A stretch of 56,215 bases of DNA from Sphingomonas sp. Root241 (GTDB lineage: Bacteria; Pseudomonadota; Alphaproteobacteria; Sphingomonadales; Sphingomonadaceae). The position numbers and the translations under genes were made by a program. The notes below the pieces were generated by a model, which was not told the DNA's origin, made no database searches, and saw nothing but the letters and a program-made list of their open reading frames with translations. Shown here piece by piece: positions 17,948 to 25,829 of this stretch. Location of the stretch: assembly GCF_001428865.1 (NCBI RefSeq), contig NZ_LMIV01000004.1, positions 374,168 through 430,382 on the forward strand. Direction: 5' to 3'. Within the stretch, counting starts at the first letter, position 1, and each line of letters opens with the position of its first letter.

Positions 17948-20773
17948 ATGTCGCATATTCGAATCCTGAAGACCGTCTTCGCTTTGTCGAGCGCGGCCGC
18001 CGCGCTCGCTGCGTCCTCCGTCTGGGCACAGGCTCGGCCCGAGACCAGCGCCGCCCCCGACGCGCCGGCTGAAACGCCCGCGCTGCAGTCCGAACCGGAC
18101 GACGCCACCGGACCCGAGATCGTCGTCCAGGGCTTCCGCGCCAGCCTGAGCAGCGCGATCAACGTCAAGCGCAACGAGACCGCGACGGTCGACGTGATCA
18201 AGGCCGAGGACATCGCCGAATTCCCCGACCTCAACCTCGCGGAATCGCTCCAGCGCATCCCCGGCGTCGCGATCAGCCGGGTCAACGGCGAGGGCCGCAA
18301 CATCTCGGTCCGCGGGCTCGGCCCCGAATATAGCCGGGTGCGGATCAACGGCATGGAGGCGATCGGCACCACCGGGGGCACCGACAATTCGGGCGGCGTC
18401 AACCGCGGCCGCGGCTTCGATTTCAACATCTTCTCGTCGGACCTGTTCAACAGCCTCGCGGTGCGCAAGACCGCGACCGCCGATGTCGAGGAGGGTTCGC
18501 TCGGCGGCACCGTCGACCTGCAGAGCGCCCGGCCGTTCGATTACAAGAAGAACACCGCGGTGATCGCGGCGGCGGCGAGCTACAATGACCTCGCCCGCAA
18601 GACCAAGCCCCGCGTCTCGGGCCTCGTCACCGCCACCACCGACGACGGCAAGTTCGGCGTATTGCTCTCGGTCGCCTATGAGGAGCGCCGCCTGACCGAG
18701 GAAGGCGCGAACATCACGCGCTGGACCTATGGTGGCTTCAACGGCGGCTTCAATCCGGCCTCGACGATCGCCGGCAAGACGATCGCCCAGATCAACGACA
18801 CCAATCCCGAAACCGCGCTCTATCATCCCCGCATCCCGGGGCTAGTGAGCTACGATATCGAGCAGAAACGCCTCGGCGCGGCGCTGTCGTTCCAGTTCCA
18901 GCCGACCGACAAGACCCTGCTCTCGATCGACGGCCTCTATTCGCGCCTCGACGGGACGCGCACCGAAGCGCAGTTCCAGGCGATCGGCTTCAGCCGCTCA
19001 GGGACCGGCAAGCCGCAGACGATCATCCGGTCGGGCACTGTCGATGCCGACAACAACATCATCAGCGGCACCTTCGACGCCGTCGATCTGCGCACCCAGT
19101 CGCGCTACGACGAGCTCAAGACCGATTTCTACCAGGTCACCGCGACGCTCGACCAGAAGATCGGCGAGAACCTCAAGGTCGGCGGAGTCGTCGGTTATTC
19201 GCGCTCGGAGTTCCGCAACCCCGTCCAGACCACCGTCACGATGGACGCGGCGAACACCAATGGTTTCTTCTACGATTTCTCGACGCGCTTCCCGACGATC
19301 CGTCCGGGCGTGGACGTGACCAATCCGGCCACCTTCGCGTTCACCAACGGCACGTCCGAGGTCCGCATTCGCCCGCAGACCGTCGACAACAGCTTCACCA
19401 ACGCCAAGGGCTTCGTCGAATGGACGGTGAGCCCGATCGTCAAGCTCAAGGCCGGGGCGGACTGGCGCAAGTTCGAATATATGTCGACCGAGCGCCGCCG
19501 CCTCCAGGGCGAGACGGTGGTGACCACGCTCACCGCCGCGCAGCTCGCGCCGTTGACGATGCTCTATTCGGGCTTCGGCCGTGGGCTCGACGTGCCCGAG
19601 GGAACGCCGACCGCTTGGGTCGTCCCCAATCTCACTGCATTCCAGAACGCGCTCAACACGTACAGCAATCCGCTCTACGCGACCGGCGGCGTGCAGAACG
19701 CCACCGCACGCGGCTCGTTCGTCACCGTCGAGGAGAAGGATCTCGGTTTCTGGGGCATGGCCGAGTTCAACCTCGCCGATGCCGGCCTGCCGGTGCGCGG
19801 CGACGTCGGCGTGCGCTACGTCAAGACCGACCAGTTCTCGACTGGCTATGCCGGCCAGGGCGCGACGGTGGACCTGGTCGGCGCGGACCGCAGCTACAAT
19901 CGCTGGCTTCCTTCCGCGAACCTCGTTTTCGACGTGAGCCCGAACCTGCTTGTCCGCCTCGCCGCGGCCAAGACCATCGCCCGCGCGGGGATCGGCTCGC
20001 TGACCCCGGGCGGCAACCTCAACGTCTCGGGCGGCAACCGCACCTTCAGTTCGGGCAACCCGAACCTGCTGCCCACCGAATCGACCAATCTCGACGCGTC
20101 GGTCGAATGGTATCCGGCGCCAGGTTCGCTCTACGCGGTGTCGGTGTTCCAGAAGGATATCGGCACCTTCGTCCAGACGCTCAGCACCACCGTTCCCTAT
20201 AGCAGCCTCGGTCTGCCTGACTCGCTGCTGGCGGGTACGACGGCGAGCCCCTCGGACGCCTTCATCGTCAGTCAGCCGGTCAATTCGAACGGCGGCCTGC
20301 TGCGCGGCTTCGAAGTCAACGTGCAGCAGCCCTTCACTTTCCTGCCGGGCTTCCTCTCGAACTTCGGCGTGCTCGCGAACTACACCTATGTCAGCTCGGA
20401 CATCGAATATCTGCTGGCGGCCAACGGCTCGGCGACGGTCGAGGCGTCGCTGCTCGGGCTCTCGAAGAACGCCGCGAACGCGACGCTCTATTACGAGACG
20501 AAGAAGTTCTCGATCCGCGGCTCGGTGGCGTATCGCTCGAATTATCTCACGGCTGTGCCGGGGACCGAGGGCAATGCGTATAACGGTACCAATGAGACGA
20601 CCAATTTCGACGCGCAGATCTCGTACAACGTCACCGACAATCTCAAGCTCAGCCTCGAGATGATCAACCTCACCGACGAGAAGAACGACCAGTTCGTCGA
20701 CGAGACCAACCGGCTCAATGTGCTCACGCACAGCGGACGGCAATTCGTGCTCGGCGCACGCATGGCATTCTGA
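17948..20773 (+). CDS. TonB-dependent outer-membrane receptor
   Basis: 941 residues. Signal peptide (FALSSAAAALAASSVWAQA), TonB-box region EIVVQGFR at about residue 57, plug domain with IPGVAISRVNGEGRNISVRG, and a 22-strand barrel ending in Phe (GARMAF). It imports substrates too large for porins using TonB energy. It is divergent from the glucarate-type MFS operon and is probably the outer-membrane entry port for the oligosaccharide treated by the esterase and the exported enzyme nearby. A strong terminator follows directly. Confidence 0.88.
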   Translation: MSHIRILKTVFALSSAAAALAASSVWAQARPETSAAPDAPAETPALQSEPDDATGPEIVVQGFRASLSSAINVKRNETATVDVIKAEDIAEFPDLNLAESLQRIPGVAISRVNGEGRNISVRGLGPEYSRVRINGMEAIGTTGGTDNSGGVNRGRGFDFNIFSSDLFNSLAVRKTATADVEEGSLGGTVDLQSARPFDYKKNTAVIAAAASYNDLARKTKPRVSGLVTATTDDGKFGVLLSVAYEERRLTEEGANITRWTYGGFNGGFNPASTIAGKTIAQINDTNPETALYHPRIPGLVSYDIEQKRLGAALSFQFQPTDKTLLSIDGLYSRLDGTRTEAQFQAIGFSRSGTGKPQTIIRSGTVDADNNIISGTFDAVDLRTQSRYDELKTDFYQVTATLDQKIGENLKVGGVVGYSRSEFRNPVQTTVTMDAANTNGFFYDFSTRFPTIRPGVDVTNPATFAFTNGTSEVRIRPQTVDNSFTNAKGFVEWTVSPIVKLKAGADWRKFEYMSTERRRLQGETVVTTLTAAQLAPLTMLYSGFGRGLDVPEGTPTAWVVPNLTAFQNALNTYSNPLYATGGVQNATARGSFVTVEEKDLGFWGMAEFNLADAGLPVRGDVGVRYVKTDQFSTGYAGQGATVDLVGADRSYNRWLPSANLVFDVSPNLLVRLAAAKTIARAGIGSLTPGGNLNVSGGNRTFSSGNPNLLPTESTNLDASVEWYPAPGSLYAVSVFQKDIGTFVQTLSTTVPYSSLGLPDSLLAGTTASPSDAFIVSQPVNSNGGLLRGFEVNVQQPFTFLPGFLSNFGVLANYTYVSSDIEYLLAANGSATVEASLLGLSKNAANATLYYETKKFSIRGSVAYRSNYLTAVPGTEGNAYNGTNETTNFDAQISYNVTDNLKLSLEMINLTDEKNDQFVDETNRLNVLTHSGRQFVLGARMAF

Positions 20774-20797
20774 CGCCCTCCTGTCGAATGCCGGTTC

Positions 20798-20829
20798 AGG
20801 GCCAGCCGCCATGCGGCTGGCCCTTTTTT
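20798..20829 (+). terminator. Rho-independent terminator after the TonB receptor
   Basis: Perfect 12-base stem (AGGGCCAGCCGC / GCGGCTGGCCCT) with a 3-base loop, followed at once by a run of T. It ends the receptor transcript. Confidence 0.92.
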
Positions 20830-20928
20830 ATCGCGATGAGCGCGGTTCCATCGGCACTTCGCCGAGGATGAACTATGCAACTGGTGTTTGAACGCGGATG
20901 CTAGCCTGCGCGCGAAAATATCCCGGCG

Positions 20929-22233
20929 CTAGGCGTTTCGCGTGGCATTGGTGATTCTGGGGAGAAGCAGGAAGAAGCCCGCGGCGGAGAATGCCAGCGC
21001 CACCGACAGTAAAGCCATCGGCGCCAGGTTGCTCCCTGTCGCGTCGCGCACTGCCGGCACGGCGTTCTGCGCAACGAAACCGCCCAGATTGCCGATCGAG
21101 TTGATCGCCGCGAGACCAGCCGCGGCATGGGCGCCGGTCAGCAGTCGCTGCGGAACGCTCCAGAACATGGGCTGACCCGCGAAGACGGCGGCGGCAGCGA
21201 GGCAGAGACAGGCGAACTTCACTGCGGAGCCCGGCAGCACTACGCTGCCGAGCAGGGCCATCGCAGCGATCAGCATCGGTGCCACGATATGCCAGCGGGT
21301 CGCGCCATGCCGGGCGGCGTGGCGCGGCACCGCCCAAAGCGCGAAGGCGACGCAGATCCAGGGAATTACGTTGATGATCCCGTTCTGCAGGTTCGAGGCG
21401 CCGAATCCCTTGACGATCGTCGGCAGCCAATAGCTGAGCCCATAGGCGCCGAGCGGCATCCCGAAATAGAGTGCGGCCAATAGCAGAACGCGTGGATCGA
21501 TCAGTGCACGCCAGGCAGAGCCCTCCAGCGCCTGCCTGGGTTCGGCCGCGAGTTCGGCTGCGAGCCAGGCCTTGTCCACGGCGCTCAGGAACCGCGCCTC
21601 GTCGGGCCGATTGGGCAGCGCCATCAGAACCACTGGAACCAGCAGCATCGCGGGGATGCCGGTGGCGAGGAATACCCATTGCCAGCCGGCGAGGCCTGCA
21701 ACGCCGCCGAGTTCCAGCAACGCGCCGCCGATCAGCGAGCCGACCGCATTGGCGATGGCGCTCGCGATCATGAACCAGCCGACCATCTGCGCGCGCCGTG
21801 CCTGGGGATACCAGAGCGTGAGCACATAGAGCACGCCGGGGAAGAAGCCCGCTTCCGCGACGCCCAGAAGGAAGCGCAGCACATAGAACATCGTCGCGTC
21901 CTGGGTGAAGCCGAGCGCCAGCGTGATCAGCCCCCAGGTCCCCATGATCCGCGCGAACCACAGGCGCGCGCCGACCTTGGCCAGAATCATGTTCGCGGGG
22001 GCCTCGAACAGGAAATATCCGAGGAAGAACAGGCTGGCACCCAGCCCGTAGGCCGCTTCGGACAGGCCCAGTGCGTCGACCATCTCGAGCTTCGCGTAGG
22101 AGACGTTCTGCCGATCGATATAAGCAATTAGGTACATGATGCAGAGCAGCGGCATGAGCCTGCGGCTGATGCGGCGGAGCGTGCCTTCGCCTTCTGGCGC
22201 GTTCGTCGACTTCTCGGCCGCGGTCTGTTGCAT
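20929..22233 (-). CDS. MFS porter, phthalate/tartrate (ACS) type
   Basis: 434 residues, twelve membrane helices. IMYLIAYIDRQNVSYAKLEM in helix 1 and GYFLFEAPANMILAKVGAR in helix 2 match anion:cation symporters for organic acids (tartrate, phthalate, allantoate-like). GGGAGAGGGAAG is a strong RBS before ATG 22233. No enzyme gene is coupled to it, so the substrate is open; the adjacent receptor remnant suggests it may have lost its original partners. Confidence 0.78.
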   Translation of the reverse strand: MQQTAAEKSTNAPEGEGTLRRISRRLMPLLCIMYLIAYIDRQNVSYAKLEMVDALGLSEAAYGLGASLFFLGYFLFEAPANMILAKVGARLWFARIMGTWGLITLALGFTQDATMFYVLRFLLGVAEAGFFPGVLYVLTLWYPQARRAQMVGWFMIASAIANAVGSLIGGALLELGGVAGLAGWQWVFLATGIPAMLLVPVVLMALPNRPDEARFLSAVDKAWLAAELAAEPRQALEGSAWRALIDPRVLLLAALYFGMPLGAYGLSYWLPTIVKGFGASNLQNGIINVIPWICVAFALWAVPRHAARHGATRWHIVAPMLIAAMALLGSVVLPGSAVKFACLCLAAAAVFAGQPMFWSVPQRLLTGAHAAAGLAAINSIGNLGGFVAQNAVPAVRDATGSNLAPMALLSVALAFSAAGFFLLLPRITNATRNA

Positions 22234-22371
22234 GTCTTCCCTCTCCCGAGCGCATTATGGCTGGTTGTGCCGCATCCGGCCAGCACGAGCAGGGCGATGC
22301 GGGCCGGTTGCGATTGTCGATCAGTGAGACAGCGGCGCATCGGTGCCCGCGCGCCGGTTTGGCCAGGGCCA

Positions 22372-22550
22372 CAATTTTCGGCCGACGACGCGACCGATTT
22401 GATGCACGACGTCTACGAGCTGGCGATCACCGGCGAGCGGCTGCCGCTGCCCGGCCTGTCGCGCGACAGCTTCACGCTGATCGGCTATTATGAGGACACC
22501 TTTTCGGTGCGCGCGCCCTATACCTCGCGCAGCGAATATCTGAACAGCGT
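22372..22550 (+). pseudogene. Remnant of a TonB-dependent receptor (C-terminal barrel segment)
   Basis: A stretch of about 60 codons with clear coding character (GC-rich third positions) reads ITGERLPLPGLSRDSFTLIG, then YYEDTFSVRAPYTSRSEYLN. This is the pattern of late barrel strands in TonB receptors: LPGLS..S, YYE, FSVR, RSEYL. The intact receptor at 17948 has the similar GLSKNAANATLYYETKKFSI followed by YRSNYL. There is no start, plug or C-terminal Phe, and the frame runs into the 3' end of the convergent POT gene. It is a decayed fragment between two transporter genes. Confidence 0.65.
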
Positions 22551-22621
22551 CGGTGGTGCGGCATATCGGGCACGGCGGACCGGAACAGCAGCGTTCGAGA
22601 CGTACATGGGCAAAAAGGGTC

Positions 22622-24001
22622 TCACCGGTCCCCTCGGAAATCGCGGGCAGGGACAAGGTCGAGAAGGCGCTGCAGGGGTTTGCGGAGCGCGAAGATCAGC
22701 AGTGCGCCGGCAAAGGCTATCGCCGCGTCGAGCGTCCAGAAGGCGGCATTGCTCATCCGATCGTAGAAGCTGCCGACCCAGCCCATCAGCGTCGATCCCG
22801 CGAACAACGACAGATAGGCGCCGCCCATCAGCGTTGCGTTGACCTTCGCCGGCGCGGCCTGCGAGATCAATGCGAGCAGGATCGGCCAGAACCACATGAA
22901 CGCCACGCCCATGCCGACAAAGCCGAGCAGCGCCCATAGCACCGAAACCTGGCCATCCGCGCCGGCGGTGACGCCGCCCAGCGCGAACAGCAAAGCCGCG
23001 GCGCCGATGATCGCAGAGCCGATGCCGATCTTGACGATGTTGCCGGGCTCGCGCCCGCGACGCGCCTGCCACGCCCAAAGCGCTACTAGCGGCGCCGCGA
23101 TGGCGATGCTCGAAAAGCTCTCGACCGAATTGAACCAGCTCGCCGGAACCGCGCCGAAGGGCGAGAGCAAATCGACATGCTGGTCGATCCAGACGATCCC
23201 GATGTTCCAGATCATCGGATAGGCGATGTTCGCCGGGATGGTCAGCGCGATCAGGCCGATCAGCGCCCAGGTTCTGCGCCGCTCCTCGGCGGTAAGCGGA
23301 GGGAGGGCGACGCGATTGGCACGCTTCGGTCCGTCCCCGGGGAAGTGGCGCTGCCCGGCGAGATAGATGCAGAATGCCGCCAGTATCACCGTAGCCGCCA
23401 ACGCGAAGCCTGCATGCCATCCATATAGCGCCGCGACGCTCCCTGTGGCGAGCGGGCCGAGCACCGCGCCGATGTTGATGCCGGTTGCATAGAGCGTGAA
23501 GCCGCGGGCGCGCAGAGACTCGGCAGCGGGCGGATAGAGCGTGCCGACCTGCGCCGCGATATTGCCCTTGAGACAGCCCGAGCCGAGGATCAGCATCACC
23601 AGCGCGGCCAAGAAGCTCGGGTCGAACGACATCGCGATATGGCCGCCGCTCATCAGCAGCGCGCCGAGAATTACGGTGCGCCGTGGCCCCAGCCAGCGAT
23701 CGGCGAGAAGTCCGCCGAGGATCGGGGTGAAATAAACGAGGCCGCTATACCAGCCGAAGATCAGCGAGGCGAAGGCCTGGTTCGAAATCGGCCCGCGAAG
23801 CTCGAACAGCGCGCGGAGCTGGGCAAGGCCGAGGACCTGCGATGCATGATCGGGCAGCAGCAATTGCTTGACCAGGTAGAGCGCGAGCAGCGCGGTCATG
23901 CCGTAATAAGAGAAGCGCTCCGCCAGCTCGGTTACCGCGAGATAGGCCAGGCCCTTGGGATGGCCCGCGAGGCGGCCGCCTTGCTCGACAGTGTCGGTCA
24001 T
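22622..24001 (-). CDS. POT-family proton-dependent di/tripeptide transporter
   Basis: 459 residues, about twelve to fourteen membrane helices. Helix 1 has the proton-coupling motif ELAERFSYYGM, and FGWYSGLVYFTPILGG and a GSGCLKGNIAAQVG segment are also typical of the PTR2/POT family. It imports di- and tripeptides across the inner membrane. GAGGTG precedes ATG 24001, and only 22 bases separate it from the Svx-like peptidase gene, so it is the last gene of the operon S9 peptidase - DUF5695 - Svx - POT. The context suggests uptake of Pro/Hyp-containing peptides released by those secreted enzymes. Confidence 0.87.
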   Translation of the reverse strand: MTDTVEQGGRLAGHPKGLAYLAVTELAERFSYYGMTALLALYLVKQLLLPDHASQVLGLAQLRALFELRGPISNQAFASLIFGWYSGLVYFTPILGGLLADRWLGPRRTVILGALLMSGGHIAMSFDPSFLAALVMLILGSGCLKGNIAAQVGTLYPPAAESLRARGFTLYATGINIGAVLGPLATGSVAALYGWHAGFALAATVILAAFCIYLAGQRHFPGDGPKRANRVALPPLTAEERRRTWALIGLIALTIPANIAYPMIWNIGIVWIDQHVDLLSPFGAVPASWFNSVESFSSIAIAAPLVALWAWQARRGREPGNIVKIGIGSAIIGAAALLFALGGVTAGADGQVSVLWALLGFVGMGVAFMWFWPILLALISQAAPAKVNATLMGGAYLSLFAGSTLMGWVGSFYDRMSNAAFWTLDAAIAFAGALLIFALRKPLQRLLDLVPARDFRGDR

Positions 24002-24023
24002 CGTTGCACCTCTATCGAGCGTT

Positions 24024-25829
24024 TCATTTCCGCCACACGTAATTCGGCGTGGCGGTGACTTCGGCGGGCGCGCTCATCAGGTTGGCACCGCGCTTGGGAT
24101 CGCTTGCCGCTGCTTGATCGACGAAGCCCGAATAGGCACCGCGGGCGAAGGAGGCGCCGCGCTGCTCGACATCGCCGATCAGCTGCGCGGTCCCCGACAG
24201 GACGATATTCTGCTCGAACTCGCCGATGCCGGCGAAGGTCGTGGTGACGCGGGCGTCGTCCCTGAGGATCGTATTGCCGCGGATCACCGACAGCGCTGAG
24301 GCGCGGGCGTTGCCGAGCAACTGGCCGCCATGGATCACGGCATGGTCCTCGACGCGGGCATTGCCGCGCACGCTGCCCGAGAGCACCCGGGCGTAGGGTC
24401 CGACATAGGCCGAGGCGCCGACCGTGGCACCCGCCGCGACCCAGCCGCCGCCATAGGCGTGGCGGTGCCCGCCGGCGATCGGGGGGACGCTCGCAGGCAT
24501 CGCGCCGGCGAATTGCACCATCCACGGATAGCGGTAGATCGCATGATATGGCTGTTCCCAGTGGATATGGTGGAACTGCGAAGGCGTGCCGACCACGACC
24601 ATGTACAGGCCCTGGTCGTCGGGACGGACGGCGAGGGTTGCGGTGCCATCGGCACCGCGCTGGAGCGGTGAGTAACGGCTCTCGCCTGCCGCATCGACCG
24701 CGATTAGTCCCCAGCGCCAGCCAGAGGCGGGAGCGGGGATTGCAGCGGGTTCACCGGCGAGGCCCGGCAGTTTCATGATAGCCGGAGCAGTTTGCACCAC
24801 GCCGCGGAAAGTGGCGGTGATGCTGGCCGCGTCCTTGTCCGGGTGGAGCCTAACGATATTATAGCCCCAGCGCTGCGGCGCCCATGCCGCAGGCACCGTG
24901 AAGCGTCGCTTCTGCAGATCGAGCGGATCGAGTACGGTCGTGCGCAGCGGCCGGTCGTTCGCTTGCTCGTAGCCGCCATATTCGCGGCGATACACCGCGC
25001 CTTGGTCCGATCCGTCGGGATTGGTGTAGTCCCAATGGGCGTTGTGCATCGCCCAGTCGCCGAATGCGTCGTTGAGCTGCGCCAGCGTCCAGCGCTGATT
25101 GCGCATCAGCACTTCGATCGGGTCCGCCTTGTCGGCGCCGGGCTCGCCGCGCTTCGGGGCCTTGCGCCAGATGTCGTTGACCACCGCATAGCCGAAACGG
25201 TCCTTGAGATATTCGAGGAACTGCCAGTTGCAGTAACGGACGCGGGTCGAGCCGTAATAGAGGTGCGGATAGTTGACCGACAGCACCGAGCAATGCGTGT
25301 TGCCGCGGAATTCGGGAAGCTGGGTAGTCATCCAATTGGCATGGCTCTCCCACAGCCAGCCGCCATAGGGCGTGTCGCGGAACGAGCCGGTGCCGCCCTG
25401 CAGCGAATGGGTCAGCTCGTGCGCAAGGCCGAAGCGATCCTTGAGCCCGCCCGGCCCGATCCACATGCCGATATTGCCGGCATCGTCGACGCCGCCGGTC
25501 AGGCCATAGCTGGCATCGATGAAGACATTCGCCTTGCGCTTGGTGGCGGTGGCGCAATCCGGCTCGGGAAAGTCGAGCGTGGCGAGGAAATAGGACCAGA
25601 CATACTCGAGGTGTTCCCCGGCCGATCTGGCGACATCGGCGGGCACGAGGTCGCCCGCCCAGTGGAAGGCGAAATGCGGCGTCTCATAGCGCAGCGGCAG
25701 TTTGGAGTTGGGGTCCGCCGGATTGGTGGCGACGGGCTTCCAAATGCCCGCGACGCACGTCGCGCTCGCGTTGCCGCCGCCGAGGATGAGCGCCAGTCCC
25801 ATGGTGACGGCGGAAACACGAAGCCGCAT
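24024..25829 (-). CDS. Svx/AvrXca-type (DUF6055-like) secreted gluzincin metallopeptidase
   Basis: 601 residues with a signal peptide (MGLALILGGGNASA). Zinc motif HELTH at 137-141 (GLAHELTHSLQGG) and a downstream Glu161 in WLWESHANWM give the gluzincin pattern. The C-terminal 150 residues form short repeats (ARVLSGSVRGNARVEDHAV and following) like a left-handed beta-helix. The protein resembles Svx/AvrXca secreted factors of plant-associated bacteria; a gluzincin activity presumably directed at extensins has been reported for Svx of Pectobacterium (recalled, not checked). TGATG overlap with the upstream gene. In this operon it probably cuts hydroxyproline-rich glycoproteins outside the cell or in the periplasm. 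Confidence 0.72.
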   Translation of the reverse strand: MRLRVSAVTMGLALILGGGNASATCVAGIWKPVATNPADPNSKLPLRYETPHFAFHWAGDLVPADVARSAGEHLEYVWSYFLATLDFPEPDCATATKRKANVFIDASYGLTGGVDDAGNIGMWIGPGGLKDRFGLAHELTHSLQGGTGSFRDTPYGGWLWESHANWMTTQLPEFRGNTHCSVLSVNYPHLYYGSTRVRYCNWQFLEYLKDRFGYAVVNDIWRKAPKRGEPGADKADPIEVLMRNQRWTLAQLNDAFGDWAMHNAHWDYTNPDGSDQGAVYRREYGGYEQANDRPLRTTVLDPLDLQKRRFTVPAAWAPQRWGYNIVRLHPDKDAASITATFRGVVQTAPAIMKLPGLAGEPAAIPAPASGWRWGLIAVDAAGESRYSPLQRGADGTATLAVRPDDQGLYMVVVGTPSQFHHIHWEQPYHAIYRYPWMVQFAGAMPASVPPIAGGHRHAYGGGWVAAGATVGASAYVGPYARVLSGSVRGNARVEDHAVIHGGQLLGNARASALSVIRGNTILRDDARVTTTFAGIGEFEQNIVLSGTAQLIGDVEQRGASFARGAYSGFVDQAAASDPKRGANLMSAPAEVTATPNYVWRK

